A DNA stretch of 64,000 bases from the NCBI GenBank assembly GCA_027339205.1, contig DAHWOV010000064.1, forward strand, positions 1 to 64,000, written 5' to 3'. The translations under genes were made by a program, and so were the position numbers. The notes below the pieces were generated by a model. The model did no database searches and was not told where the DNA came from. It saw nothing but the letters and a program-made list of their open reading frames with translations. Source of the DNA: JAJYVT01 sp027339205. GTDB lineage: Bacteria; Actinomycetota; Acidimicrobiia; Acidimicrobiales; RAAP-2. Positions within the stretch are counted from its first letter, which is position 1, and every line of letters starts with the position of its first letter. Positions 16,093 through 25,242 of the stretch are shown one piece after another.

Positions 16093-17490
16093 GTGGCGAC
16101 GACCACAGCGCTCCAGGCGCGCGTGAGCCGCGTGCGCCACATCCCCGCGTGGCGAAGCGGGCCGAAGCCCAAGCGGCGGACCGAGCTCGGGCTGCTGGTC
16201 TTCGCCGCGGCGATCACCGTCGCGCTCTACGTGGTCGCCGCGCTCGGCGCGAGGGGCAAGGTGCCGCCCCACATCGGGCCGATCCTCGCGGTCATCCTCG
16301 TGATGGCGCTCGTCGCGCACCTCGCGAACCGCTGGCTCGCACCCGACGCCAACGCCGTGGTGCTCCCGCTCGCCGCCCTCTTGAACGGCATCGGCTACGT
16401 GATCATCGTCCGCTTCACACCGCCTGCCGCGAAGGCGCAGGCCACCTGGGCCGCCGTCGGCATCATCTGCTACATCGGGGTGCTCCTCGCGGTCCGCCAC
16501 ACCCGCGACATGGACCGTTACCGCTACCTGCTCCTCGCGGCCGCGATCGCGCTCCTCCTCTCGCCGCTCGTCCCACACCTCGGAAAGCCCATCACAACAA
16601 CCCGCCTGTGGGTCGGCCTCGGGCCGATCGAGTTCCAGCCGGTCGAGTTCGCCAAGCTCCTCCTCGTCGTCTTCTTCGCCTCCTACTTCGCCGAGAAGAA
16701 GGAGCTGCTCTCGATCCCGACCGCACGCGTCGGCAACCGGCTCTTCCTCGACCCGCGCCCCCTCGTGCCGATCCTGCTCTTCTGGGCGTTCGCGATGGCG
16801 GTCATCGGGCTGGAGGACGACGTCGGCTTCGCGATGCTCATCTTCACGATGTTCGTGGTGCTGCTCTGGGTGACCACGGGACGCTGGGCGTACATCCTCT
16901 TTTCGATCGTGCTGTTCGCCGTCGGCGCCTTCGCGGCCGCGCACCTGTTCCACCAGGTGCGCACACGCATCGACCTGTGGCTCCACGCCGCGCCCAACAC
17001 GCAGCTCGGCTACGGCTTCTTCGACTTCGCCCACGGCGGCATCGGGGGGTCCGGTCTCGGCACCGACCCCTTCGCCGGCGGACAGCTCTACCCGTGGATG
17101 CACATCACCACCGACATGGTCTTCGCCGCGATCGGCGACCAGCTGGGCTTCATCGGCGCGGCCGCCGTCGTGATCGCATTCGTGCTGCTCGTCGGCGCGG
17201 GCCTCCGGATCGCCCAGGTGGCGCGCTCAGACTTCTCCCGGCTCGTCGCCGTGGGCCTCACCGCGGTGCTCGGCTTCCAGGCGTTCTTCATCATGGCCGG
17301 CGTGACCCGGCTGCTCCCGTTCACCGGCATCACGCTCCCGTTCGTCGCGTACGGCGGATCCTCGCTCGTGGCGAACTACATCCTGATCGCGCTGCTCATG
17401 CGCATCTCGCAGGAGGGCTCTTCCACGGTGACCGAGCGGGCAACGGGCATCAGCCTCCCGAGCGACACAGAGTTCCGGGTCGCGACCTAG
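16093..17490 (+). CDS. SEDS-family peptidoglycan polymerase (FtsW/RodA-like), paralogue 1
   Basis: 465-residue polytopic membrane protein of the SEDS family, which polymerises lipid II glycan strands together with a class B penicillin-binding protein. Signatures: TTRLWVGLGPIEFQPVEFAKLLLVVF (about 173-198), the acidic LEDDVGFAMLIF region where the family has its catalytic Asp, GDQLGFIGAA and FTGITLPFVAYGGSSLVANYI near the C-terminus. About ten helices. A second SEDS gene (18104) is nearby. No penicillin-binding protein gene is visible beside either, so which is the divisome and which the elongasome enzyme cannot be told here. Confidence 0.88.
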   Translation: MATTTALQARVSRVRHIPAWRSGPKPKRRTELGLLVFAAAITVALYVVAALGARGKVPPHIGPILAVILVMALVAHLANRWLAPDANAVVLPLAALLNGIGYVIIVRFTPPAAKAQATWAAVGIICYIGVLLAVRHTRDMDRYRYLLLAAAIALLLSPLVPHLGKPITTTRLWVGLGPIEFQPVEFAKLLLVVFFASYFAEKKELLSIPTARVGNRLFLDPRPLVPILLFWAFAMAVIGLEDDVGFAMLIFTMFVVLLWVTTGRWAYILFSIVLFAVGAFAAAHLFHQVRTRIDLWLHAAPNTQLGYGFFDFAHGGIGGSGLGTDPFAGGQLYPWMHITTDMVFAAIGDQLGFIGAAAVVIAFVLLVGAGLRIAQVARSDFSRLVAVGLTAVLGFQAFFIMAGVTRLLPFTGITLPFVAYGGSSLVANYILIALLMRISQEGSSTVTERATGISLPSDTEFRVAT

Positions 17491-18101
17491 GCGCCAGGCC
17501 CGGCCGTCCCCGCGTGGAAGGGCGGGACGGGTGCTGCGTGCGCCTCGCCGCGTGCCGGCTCCCCATTTCCGGCGGGGTCGGCCCCGAGCTCTGCGGCCCG
17601 GTCCGGCCCGGGCTCCCCGCCGGCGTCGGGCTCGACATCCCCCGCCTCCGTGAAGAGCCGTTCGTCGCAGAGGACCGGGGCCGGCACCCGCTGGCGGAGC
17701 GCGAGGCAGATGCCGTCGCTCGGGCGGCACGAGAGCACGTCGCGGCCAGCGGCGCTCGCCAGCTCGATCTCAGCGAGGTAGGTGGCGCCGATGCGCCCGA
17801 TGAGGCGGACCGCCACGATGTCGACCCCGCAGCGTGCGAGCGCCAGCGCGAAGAGGTCGTGGGTGAGCGGCCTCGGCGCGCCGCTGCCCGCGAGCGCGTG
17901 GGCGAGCGCCACACCCTCGGCCGTGCCGATCCGGAAGGAGAGCCGGTCGCGGCGCGCCTCGGTGTCCTCGAGCGTCACGACCGGGTACTGGTCGGGCAAG
18001 GCGACGTCGACGGAGGCGACCCGCACGATGCGGTAGGTGCGCGCGGAGCGAGCACGCCCGGGCACCGGCGCGGCCGCGGTCTCGACCGAGACCCCCTCCA
18101 C
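17487..18101 (-). CDS. Bifunctional nuclease (BFN/DUF151) family protein
   Basis: 204 residues. The BFN domain (about 22-140) shows VVTLEDTEARRDRLSFRIGTAEG, RPLTHDLFALAL, a YLAEIEL strand and the diagnostic CRPSDGICLALRQRVPAPV. The role of these proteins is poorly defined; plant homologues have RNase/DNase activity. The C-terminal 60 residues are Pro/Ala/Gly-rich and probably disordered. The GTG lies 3 bases after the rodA stop, so it is the last gene of the alaS-to-rodA operon. Its stop overlaps the convergent SEDS gene by 4 bp. Confidence 0.85.
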   Translation of the reverse strand: MEGVSVETAAAPVPGRARSARTYRIVRVASVDVALPDQYPVVTLEDTEARRDRLSFRIGTAEGVALAHALAGSGAPRPLTHDLFALALARCGVDIVAVRLIGRIGATYLAEIELASAAGRDVLSCRPSDGICLALRQRVPAPVLCDERLFTEAGDVEPDAGGEPGPDRAAELGADPAGNGEPARGEAHAAPVPPFHAGTAGPGA

Positions 18102-18103
18102 CG

Positions 18104-19231
18104 CTATCCCCCTCGTCGGGCGTACACGCTCAACGCGAGGCCGACTCCCGAGAAGAAGGCGATGACCGCGGTGCCCCCGTAGCTGATGAACGGGAGCGGG
18201 ATCCCGGTGATCGGCATGATGCCCATCGTCATCCCGGCGTTCTGGAAGGTGCTGAAGGCGATGAAGGCGAAGACCCCGGCGCAGATCAGGCGCCCGAAGT
18301 CGTCGCGCGCGATCTGGCCGATGCGCAGCACCCGCCACGCGAGGAAGAACAGCAGCCCCAGCACGCCGACCGCCCCCACGAAGCCGAGCTGCTCGCCGAC
18401 CGCGGTGAAGATGAAGTCCGTCTGCTGCTCGGGAACGTAGCCGAGGTTGGTCGCCGCGCCGTGGCCGATCCCGGTGCCGAAGAGCCCCCCGGCGCCGATC
18501 GCGTCCTTCGCCTGCTGGAGGTTGTAGACGGCGCCGGCGAGTGTGCCCGAGGGGTGGGCTGTCGACTGGTGGAGGAAGCTCGTGATGCGCAGGACCTGGT
18601 AGTGGTGCAGGAGGCCCGCCCCGAGCACGAGGGCCACCAGCGCCGCCGCGCCGACGAGCAACGCGACGAGGACACGCGTCGGGAGCCCCGCAACCGAGAG
18701 CATCACGAGGAGGACCACCGACATGACGATCCCGGTGCCGAGGTCCGGTTGGAGCATCACGAGGCCGATCGGGATCCCACCCAGGACCAGGACCTTCACG
18801 ACATCGAGCCACGTGAGCCCGTCGGGCCGGCGCGAGCAGTAGGTGGCGACCGCGACGACGAGCCCGAGGACGGCGAACTCCGAGGGCTGGATCTGGATCG
18901 GCCCGAGGTTGAACCAGCGCGCGGACCCGAGGGGCGAGTGCGTGCCGACGTGGGGGACCATCACCGCTACGAGGACGAACAGCGACAGGCCGTAGATGGC
19001 CATGCCGAAGGCTTCGAGCTTGCGATAGTCGAAGAGACCGACGACGCCCATCGCGACGACCCCGAGGACCACGAAGAGCGCCTGGCGCTTCAGGTAGTGG
19101 GTCGGGCTTGTCCCCGCGAGGAGCAGCGGCCCGCGGGTCGCCGTGTACACCATCACGACGCCGATGACCGCTGCGACGATCGAGCCCCCGATGAGGAACG
19201 GGTCCACCACCACCGCCGGGCGGCGCACCAT
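18104..19231 (-). CDS. rodA: SEDS-family peptidoglycan polymerase RodA-like, paralogue 2
   Basis: About 375 residues, ten helices. SEDS signatures: VMVYTATRGP in the first helix region, SARWFNLGPIQIQPSEFAVLGLVV, LQPDLGTGIVMSVV with the catalytic-type Asp, EQQTDFIFTAVGEQLGFVGA and MPITGIPLPFISYGGTAVIAFF. It is RodA-like by length and by the FNLGPIQIQPSEFA form. The ATG at 19231 is used; GTG 19297 or TTG 19306 would add a basic 22-25-residue N-terminus and are plausible. It follows aroE in the alaS operon. Confidence 0.88.
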   Translation of the reverse strand: MVRRPAVVVDPFLIGGSIVAAVIGVVMVYTATRGPLLLAGTSPTHYLKRQALFVVLGVVAMGVVGLFDYRKLEAFGMAIYGLSLFVLVAVMVPHVGTHSPLGSARWFNLGPIQIQPSEFAVLGLVVAVATYCSRRPDGLTWLDVVKVLVLGGIPIGLVMLQPDLGTGIVMSVVLLVMLSVAGLPTRVLVALLVGAAALVALVLGAGLLHHYQVLRITSFLHQSTAHPSGTLAGAVYNLQQAKDAIGAGGLFGTGIGHGAATNLGYVPEQQTDFIFTAVGEQLGFVGAVGVLGLLFFLAWRVLRIGQIARDDFGRLICAGVFAFIAFSTFQNAGMTMGIMPITGIPLPFISYGGTAVIAFFSGVGLALSVYARRGG

Positions 19232-19308
19232 GAGCCGGCGCCGGGCGGGAAGAGTGGGCTGCGAGGACCTCGCGCCGATCCGGTACTGGGCCTGCACGAG
19301 CGCCAAGG

Positions 19309-20205
19309 CTACCGGGCCGGGTCCCGGCGCAGCGGACGCCCGTGCGGGCCGTCGCCTGCGACCGCGCGCCACATCGCCTCGACGGGCGCGCGCTGCGCGG
19401 TCCACAGCTCGATCTGGCGGGCCGCCTGGTGGACGAGCATGCCGAGCCCGTCGAGCGTCACCGCTCCTCGCCGTGCGGCGAGCTCGAGCCAGCGGCTCGG
19501 ACGCGGCGCGTAGACGAGGTCGACCACGAGCTGTCCCGCGACGAGCAGCTCGGGGTCCACCGGCAGCCCCCCGGCTGCCGGGGTCCCCTCCATGCCCACG
19601 GGCGTGGCGTTCACCACCAGGTCTGCGCCGGTGGCGTCGATCGCCCGGCCGACGCGCCCGGCGCTCCCGGCCAGGCTCGCCGCCTCGGCAGCCCGCTCGG
19701 GGCTCCGAGCGACGACGACGACCTCGGACGCCCCCGCCGCCCCGAGCGCGAGCGCCACCGCCCTTCCGGCGCCGCCCGCGCCGACCACCAGGCAGCGCCG
19801 GCCAGACGGCTCGAAGGCCGCGCCCCGCCGCAGTGCCGCGAGGAAGCCCTCGCCGTCGGTGTTCTCCCCGAGGAGCCCGCCGGCCTCGACGACCACGCAG
19901 TTCGCCGCCCCGAGCCGGGCGGTCGCCGGGCTCCGGCGCTGCACCGCCGCCGCGACCGCCTCTTTGAGCGGCATCGTGACCGAGGCGCCCCGGAGGCCCA
20001 GGGCGCGCATCCCCCCGAGGGCCGCGCCGAGGTCGTCGAGGCGGACCCGGAAGGCGACCGAGACCCAGTCGAGCCCGAGCGCGGCGAAGGCCGCGTTGTG
20101 CAGCACCGGTGACAACGAGTGGCGCACGGGGTCCCCCATCACCCCGACCACCGCCGAGCTCCCCGACGGCCACCCGTGTCCGCCCGCGACAGGCGAGCCG
20201 GTCAT
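19309..20205 (-). CDS. aroE: Shikimate dehydrogenase AroE
   Basis: NADPH-dependent reduction of 3-dehydroshikimate in aromatic amino-acid synthesis. It is 298 residues. Substrate-binding motifs: GDPVRHSLSPVLHNAAF (about 24-40), SVTMPLKEA with the catalytic Lys and GENTDGEGF with the Asn-Thr-Asp triad. The dinucleotide fold is VVGAGGAGRAVALAL. LVVNATPVGM and a C-terminal DGLGMLVHQAARQIELWT are conserved. The ATG overlaps the mltG stop (ATGA). Confidence 0.95.
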   Translation of the reverse strand: MTGSPVAGGHGWPSGSSAVVGVMGDPVRHSLSPVLHNAAFAALGLDWVSVAFRVRLDDLGAALGGMRALGLRGASVTMPLKEAVAAAVQRRSPATARLGAANCVVVEAGGLLGENTDGEGFLAALRRGAAFEPSGRRCLVVGAGGAGRAVALALGAAGASEVVVVARSPERAAEAASLAGSAGRVGRAIDATGADLVVNATPVGMEGTPAAGGLPVDPELLVAGQLVVDLVYAPRPSRWLELAARRGAVTLDGLGMLVHQAARQIELWTAQRAPVEAMWRAVAGDGPHGRPLRRDPAR

Positions 20206-21332
20206 GTCGCGGGCGCGCTGGAGGCGTGCGTCGCCGCGTTGGCCGCTGCCTCCTGGACGAGCGCGAGCTGCTGTGTGTAGGTCGTGGCGAACTTCATGAT
20301 GCCCCGCTGGTCTGTCACCAGGTCGAAGTAGAGCCACGTGCCCGGTGGCGGGTCGACGGCGGCGCGCAGCGCGTCGAGCGACGGGGTGCAGATCGGCGTC
20401 GGCGTGAGCCCGGCGTGGAGGTACGTGTTGTAGGGGGTTGTGAGCTGCTCTTCCTGCGGGGTGACCGGGCCGCCGTCCTTGCCGAGGGAGTAGAGCACGG
20501 TCGATGTCATGTCGAGGCGCATCCCCGCCGCGAGGCGGTTGAAGATCACCCGTGCGACGTCGCCCAGGTACCGGGTGAAGTAGCCCTCCTTCTGGGCGAT
20601 CGAGGCGAGCGTCACGAGCTGGTAGGCGTCGAGGCCGTCGCGCGTGGTGGCAGGCGTGAGCCCGGCGGCACGCGCCTCGGCGACAAAGCGCGTCACCATC
20701 TGGTGCAGGAGCGTGCGGCCCGTCTCTGTGGGGAGGATCCGGTAGGTGCCGGTCCCGATCAGTCCCTCGAGCGACGCGCCGGGGGTGGGCTGGAACGGCG
20801 AGCGGACGCCGCTCGCCACGCCCGCCCGGGCGAAGGCGTGCGCGACGCTCCCCGGCAGGGAGGCGAGCTCGTTGGTGAGCTCCGAGATGGTCATGCCCGG
20901 CCTGACCGTGAGCTCGGCGACGTTCGGCCCGGCGTCGAGAAGGGCCTTGGCGGCGGAGAAGGAGAGGTTGCGGTGGAGCTCGTAGGTGCCGGGTCGCACC
21001 AGCGGTGAGCCGTGCACGACGGACCACAGCCCGAAGGCCACGGATGTCCCGATCACCTGTGCGCTGGTCAGGGCCGAGGTGATGGCCCCGAGCGGCTCAC
21101 CGGGATGCACGTGGACGAGGACCGCCCTCCCCGGCCCGCCGAACGGGTTCGCCTCCGCCTCGTACCAGCCGATCGCGCCCGCGAGCACCACGAGCACCGC
21201 GGCGAGCGCCCCCAGGATCCGACCGCGCCGCGTGAGGCGGCGCACCGGGGGCACGCCGTGGGGAGGCGTGTCGTCCGTCCGCTCGCCGGATGGCTCGTCG
21301 CGTGGCTCGTCGGGTGGGCCGGTCAAGGTCAT
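20202..21332 (-). CDS. mltG: Endolytic murein transglycosylase MltG (YceG)
   Basis: Membrane-anchored lytic transglycosylase that cleaves nascent glycan strands. It is 376 residues: a Pro/Glu-rich cytosolic N-terminus, one membrane helix (about 43-62), a LysM-like segment (about 75-125) and the YceG catalytic domain. The catalytic Glu lies in LASIAQKEGYFTRY, where most homologues read SIVEKE; the Glu of QKE is retained. TTPYNTYLHAGLTPTPI is diagnostic. It begins 28 bp after ruvX in the same operon. Confidence 0.93.
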   Translation of the reverse strand: MTLTGPPDEPRDEPSGERTDDTPPHGVPPVRRLTRRGRILGALAAVLVVLAGAIGWYEAEANPFGGPGRAVLVHVHPGEPLGAITSALTSAQVIGTSVAFGLWSVVHGSPLVRPGTYELHRNLSFSAAKALLDAGPNVAELTVRPGMTISELTNELASLPGSVAHAFARAGVASGVRSPFQPTPGASLEGLIGTGTYRILPTETGRTLLHQMVTRFVAEARAAGLTPATTRDGLDAYQLVTLASIAQKEGYFTRYLGDVARVIFNRLAAGMRLDMTSTVLYSLGKDGGPVTPQEEQLTTPYNTYLHAGLTPTPICTPSLDALRAAVDPPPGTWLYFDLVTDQRGIMKFATTYTQQLALVQEAAANAATHASSAPAT

Positions 21333-21360
21333 CGAGATGGTCGGCCGCGCCGGGTCGGGC

Positions 21361-21792
21361 TCAGCGGGCGTCGAGCCATGATTGCAGCAGGACGGCCGCC
21401 GCCGCGCTGTCGACCCGCACCCGCCGTTGCCGCCCGTCGGCGCCGGCGGCGGCGAGCGCCGACGTCGCGGACACGGTGGTGAGCCGCTCGTCGAACGTCT
21501 CGACGCGCACCCCTTGGCCGGCGAGCACCGCCGCGAGCGCGCGCGCCTCCCGTGTCGCCGCGAGGGCGGCCGGACCACGGCTCCCGTCGAGCGAGAGCGG
21601 CAACCCGACCACGACGACGTCGGCACCCTCTTCCTCGACCACCGCCGCGATCGCCCGGTGGTCGAGGGACCGCTCCCCGTGCCGCTCGATGCAGGGGCGC
21701 GGGAAGGCGAGCGCGCGGGTCCCGTCGCTCACCGCGATCCCGATGCGCCGCGAGCCGAGGTCGACGCCGACCGCCTTTCGCGCCGCGCCCAC
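21361..21792 (-). CDS. ruvX: RuvX/YqgF pre-16S rRNA nuclease
   Basis: 143 residues with an RNase H-like fold: AVGVDLGSRRIGIAVSDG (about 7-24), VVVVGLPLSLDGSRG, VETFDERLTTVSA and a terminal VDSAAAAVLLQSWLD with the last acidic ligand. The family processes 16S rRNA 5' ends and is essential in E. coli. The GTG start is 3 bases after the alaS stop, the usual alaS-ruvX-mltG arrangement. Confidence 0.94.
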   Translation of the reverse strand: MGAARKAVGVDLGSRRIGIAVSDGTRALAFPRPCIERHGERSLDHRAIAAVVEEEGADVVVVGLPLSLDGSRGPAALAATREARALAAVLAGQGVRVETFDERLTTVSATSALAAAGADGRQRRVRVDSAAAAVLLQSWLDAR

Positions 21793-21795
21793 CGC

Positions 21796-24363
21796 TCAGG
21801 GAGCCCGGAGCAGCCGGAGCGCCTCGGCGAGCGCCTGGTCCAGTCGGGACGCGTCCCGCCCGCCGGCGAGCGCGAGCTGTGCCGAGCCGCCCCCGCCGCC
21901 GCCCACCAGCGCGCCGACCTGCCGCACGACCGCGGCCGCGTCGGGCTCCCCCCCGGTGGCAACGGCGATCGCCACTCGCTCGCCGTCGAGCGCGCCCCCG
22001 ATCGCGACACCCCGCAGCCCGTGGCCCCTGGCTGCCTGGGCGAGCGCGCGCAGCTCCTCGGGAGCCCGGCCGTCGCGCCGCGCGACGACGACGCCTGCGT
22101 CCGCGCCCGCCGCGAGCTCCGCGGCCTCCGCACCGAGCGCCGACGCGCGGAGCCGGGAGAGCTCACGCGCCTCGGCCCGCTCGCGCTCGACCAGTCGCCC
22201 GAGCGCGTCGAGGAGCCCGCTCGGCTCCACCTTGAGGAGGCTCGCCGCCTGCGCGACGAGGCGCTCGCGGTCTCGCAGCCGCTCGATCGTCGCCGTCCCG
22301 GTGACCGCCTCGATGCGCCGGGTGTTGGCGCCGATCGACCCCTCCGAGACGATCGAGACGGGGCCGACCATGCCGAGCGCGTCGACGTGCGTGCCACCGC
22401 ACAGCTCGAGCGAGTGGGGCCCCGCACGCACCACGCGCACGACGTCTCCGTACTTGTCGCCGAAGAAGGCCACCGCGCCCATCCGGTCGGCCTCCGACTT
22501 GGCCACCTCCATCGTCACCACCCGCTCGTCGGTCAGCACGTCACGGTTGGCGAGGCCGACGACGGCATCCAGCTCCTCGGGCTCGGGGGGCCCTCGGTGG
22601 CTGAAGTCGAACCGGAGCCGGTCGGGCGCCACGAGCGAGCCCTGCTGGCGGACCTGGTCGCCGAGCACCTCGCGCAGCGCGGCGTGGAGCAGGTGGGTCC
22701 CGGTGTGGTTCCTGCGGATCGCCTCCCGGCGCGGGCCGTCGATCGCCGCCAGCGCGTCCTGACCTGCAAAGACCTCGCCGGTGACCGTGGCGCGGTGCGC
22801 GGTCAGCCCGGGGAGCGCCGAGACCGTGTCCACCACCTCCGCGCGCCCGGTCTCGGTCACGATCGACCCGGTGTCGCCGACCTGCCCGCCGCCCTCCGCA
22901 TAGAACGGCGTCCGGTCCAAGAACACCTCGACCGTGCCGGGCTCGGCGCCCGCGAGCACGCCGACGACCTGCGCACGGATCGCATAGTGCTCGGGGCTCC
23001 GGCCGACGAACAGCGTCGGTCCCGCCGTGTCGAACAGCGCGCGGTAGGCCGTCTCGTCGGCGCCGGGCGGCGACTTCGCGGCGAGCCGGGCGCGGCGGCG
23101 CTGCGCCTCCATCCGCGTGTCGTACTCGGCCCGGTCGACCGCCAAGCCCGCGTCGCGTGCGAGCTCCTCGGTGAGCTCGATCGGGAAGCCGTGGGTGTCG
23201 TGGAGCAGGAAGGCCGTCTCGCCGGGGAGCACGGTCCCGCGCGCCGCGCGCACCTCGGCGAGCGCCTCCTCGAGCAGGGTGAGCCCGGTCCGCAGCGTGC
23301 GGTCGAACCCGGACTCTTCGCGTTCGCAGACGTCCGCGATGATCTCGATCTCCGCGGCCACGTTGGGGTACGCCGCCCCCATCACGCGCGCGGTCGTCTC
23401 CGCGAGCGAGGGGGTGACGAGCCTCCGTGCGCCTGCACGGCGCGCGGCGAGCACCGCCCGGCGGATGACGCGGCGGAGCACGTAGCCCCGGCCGTCGTTG
23501 GACGGGATCACCCCGTCGGAGACGAGCATGGTCATCGCCCGTCCGTGGTCCGCCATCACCCGGAGGGCCACGTCGTGGGCCTCATCGCGCCCGTAGCGGA
23601 CGCCGGTCAGCTCGGCGGCGGTCTCGACGAGCGGCGCGAGGACGTCGGTGTCGAAGATCGAGTCCGTGCCCGACAGGACCGGCAGGATCCGCTCGAGCCC
23701 CGCGCCGGTGTCGATGTTCTTCTTGGGCAGCTCGGTGAGCGAGCCGTCCGCCGCGCGGTTGTACTGCATGAAGACGAGGTTCCAGATCTCGACGTAGCGC
23801 TCGGCGGCGCCGTGCGCGGGCCCGCCGCCCTCGCCGTAGCGGTCGCCCTTGTCGAAGTAGATCTCCGAGCACGGGCCGCACGGTCCCGTGTCGCCCATCT
23901 GCCAGAAGTTGTCCTCCCCCATCCTCTGGATCCGGGCCGGGGGCACCCCCACCGAGTCCGTCCAGATCTCGGCGGCCTCGTCGTCGCTGTGGTGGACCGT
24001 GATCCACAGGCGATCTGCGTCGATGCCGAGGACCTCGGTGACGAGCTCCCAGGCGTAGGGTACGGCGCGCTCTTTGAAGTAGTCCCCGAAGCTGAAGTTG
24101 CCGAGCATCTCGAAGAAGGTGCAGTGGCGCCGCGTGTGGCCGACGACGTCGATGTCGTTGGTCCTGAAGCACTTCTGCACGGTGGTGGCCCGCGGCCAGG
24201 GCGCAGGCTCGTCCCCGAGGAAGTACGGCTTGAACGGCACCATCCCCGCGATCGTGAACAGCACGGTCGGGTCGTGCGGAATGAGGCTCGCGGACGGGAC
24301 CACCTCGTGGTCCCGAGCGGCGAAGTACCCGGTGAAGGCGGCACGCAGCTCGTTGGCGTCCAT
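21796..24363 (-). CDS. alaS: Alanyl-tRNA synthetase
   Basis: Class II synthetase, 855 residues, slightly shorter than the usual 870-900. The catalytic core starts with LRAAFTGYFAARDHEVVPSAS and FTIAGMVPFKPYFLG, with the GHTRRHCTFFEMLGNFSFGDYF motif. The editing domain holds HTGTHLLHAAL and CGGTHVDALG (zinc-type His and Cys ligands), and the C-terminal DHHA1-like domain ends the protein. The ATG at 24363 has TAGTCT 7 nt upstream, so it may have its own leaderless promoter inside the DUF948-DUF6167-alaS-ruvX-mltG-aroE-rodA run. Confidence 0.97.
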   Translation of the reverse strand: MDANELRAAFTGYFAARDHEVVPSASLIPHDPTVLFTIAGMVPFKPYFLGDEPAPWPRATTVQKCFRTNDIDVVGHTRRHCTFFEMLGNFSFGDYFKERAVPYAWELVTEVLGIDADRLWITVHHSDDEAAEIWTDSVGVPPARIQRMGEDNFWQMGDTGPCGPCSEIYFDKGDRYGEGGGPAHGAAERYVEIWNLVFMQYNRAADGSLTELPKKNIDTGAGLERILPVLSGTDSIFDTDVLAPLVETAAELTGVRYGRDEAHDVALRVMADHGRAMTMLVSDGVIPSNDGRGYVLRRVIRRAVLAARRAGARRLVTPSLAETTARVMGAAYPNVAAEIEIIADVCEREESGFDRTLRTGLTLLEEALAEVRAARGTVLPGETAFLLHDTHGFPIELTEELARDAGLAVDRAEYDTRMEAQRRRARLAAKSPPGADETAYRALFDTAGPTLFVGRSPEHYAIRAQVVGVLAGAEPGTVEVFLDRTPFYAEGGGQVGDTGSIVTETGRAEVVDTVSALPGLTAHRATVTGEVFAGQDALAAIDGPRREAIRRNHTGTHLLHAALREVLGDQVRQQGSLVAPDRLRFDFSHRGPPEPEELDAVVGLANRDVLTDERVVTMEVAKSEADRMGAVAFFGDKYGDVVRVVRAGPHSLELCGGTHVDALGMVGPVSIVSEGSIGANTRRIEAVTGTATIERLRDRERLVAQAASLLKVEPSGLLDALGRLVERERAEARELSRLRASALGAEAAELAAGADAGVVVARRDGRAPEELRALAQAARGHGLRGVAIGGALDGERVAIAVATGGEPDAAAVVRQVGALVGGGGGGSAQLALAGGRDASRLDQALAEALRLLRAP

Positions 24364-24370
24364 CCGAGGC

Positions 24371-24376
24371 AGACTA
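24371..24376 (-). promoter_or_regulatory. Putative leaderless -10 (TAGTCT) of alaS
   Basis: TAGTCT on the minus strand ends 7 nt before the alaS ATG, overlapping the end of the upstream gene. Confidence 0.5.
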
Positions 24377-24703
24377 GCGGTGCTGCCTGCGGGCTCCCGT
24401 TGGCCGTGCGCTCGACGGCGGGAGGCGGGAGGCGGCGCCGTGGTGGCGCGTCGGCGGCGCCTCGCCGAGCCGGCTCCACAGCTCGGTCTCGCAACGGCGC
24501 CGCTCGGCGCGGGCTGCGTCGAGCGCGTCGCCGAGGCGCCCCTTCATCTCGCGTGCCGCGTGCGCCGCGTCGCTTCCGGCGACGGCAGGCGAGAGCCGCG
24601 CCACGGCTCGGCGGACCCGCCGCCGGACACGCTGCTCGGTCCACAGGGTCCCTCCGACCCCCAGGACGATCCCGGCGCCGAGCCACATCGGGCGCCGCAT
24701 CAT
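24374..24703 (-). CDS. Small membrane protein, DUF6167-like
   Basis: 109 residues. One N-terminal hydrophobic helix (MWLGAGIVLGVGGTLW, about 6-21) is followed by an Arg-rich, helical cytosolic part (QRVRRRVRRAVARLSP, REMKGRLGDALDAARAERRRCE) and a disordered basic tail. In actinobacteria a protein of this form commonly sits between the DUF948 gene and alaS; the assignment rests on that position and on the TM-plus-basic-helix form. Function is unknown. Its ATG overlaps the DUF948 stop by 4 bases. Confidence 0.75.
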   Translation of the reverse strand: MMRRPMWLGAGIVLGVGGTLWTEQRVRRRVRRAVARLSPAVAGSDAAHAAREMKGRLGDALDAARAERRRCETELWSRLGEAPPTRHHGAASRLPPSSARPTGARRQHR

Positions 24704-25173
24704 CGGCGGGGGCCCACGAGCGACCGGCGCTCGGAGGACGGCGGCGGCGCGGCCGCCTGAACGCCGCCCAGGCGGCGGTGGCGGGCGCCGTCAGGGCGCG
24801 CGTCGTGGTGCGGGCGGGCGCCGTCGGCCCGGAGCCGGCGCACCCCGCCGACCGCGCCGGCCCGCCACGCGAGGAGCTTCACCACCGGGTTGGCGAAGGC
24901 ACGGCGCGCCGCCTGCGCGGCGCGGTCGACGGCCGCGGTGACCGCCTCGGTGTCTGCGAGGACCGCGTCGACCCGCGCGATCTCCGCCGCCGCGTGGCCC
25001 GCAGCGGCGTGCGCCTCCTCCACCAGCGGCACTGCCTCGTGGCGCAGGGCCTCGATCCCGCGCTCGAGCCGGCGGACCTGGTTCACCAGGACGAAGGCGG
25101 CCACGAGCGAGACGACGGCCCCGAGGGAGCCGACGCAGGCCGCGACCACCACCACCACGTCTGCGGCGCTCAC
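24700..25173 (-). CDS. DUF948-family membrane protein
   Basis: 157 residues. An N-terminal helix (VVVVVAACVGSLGAVVSLVAAFVLV, about 6-30) precedes a long amphipathic helix (about 31-95) of the DUF948 type (RRLERGIEALRHEAVPLVEEAHAAA) and the short FANPVVKLLAWRAG motif typical of actinobacterial members. The last 45 residues are basic, His/Arg/Pro-rich. Function is unknown. The GTG start has TACGCT 6 nt upstream; it is divergent from ctaB. Confidence 0.85.
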   Translation of the reverse strand: MSAADVVVVVAACVGSLGAVVSLVAAFVLVNQVRRLERGIEALRHEAVPLVEEAHAAAGHAAAEIARVDAVLADTEAVTAAVDRAAQAARRAFANPVVKLLAWRAGAVGGVRRLRADGARPHHDARPDGARHRRLGGVQAAAPPPSSERRSLVGPRR

Positions 25174-25179
25174 CCCACG

Positions 25180-25185
25180 AGCGTA
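25180..25185 (-). promoter_or_regulatory. Putative leaderless -10 (TACGCT) of the DUF948 gene
   Basis: TACGCT on the minus strand ends 6 nt before the GTG at 25173. No Shine-Dalgarno is seen. Confidence 0.5.
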
Positions 25186-25242
25186 TCCGCCCGGACACGG
25201 GCTCGGCGGGTCTGCGTCCTGTCGTCGGCGCGCCCGAACGGC

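Noticed and set aside
22777..23200. Possible frameshift in alaS because the protein is shorter than usual
   Set aside because: The single frame runs through the catalytic, editing and C-terminal domains without a break, so the small length difference is normal variation.
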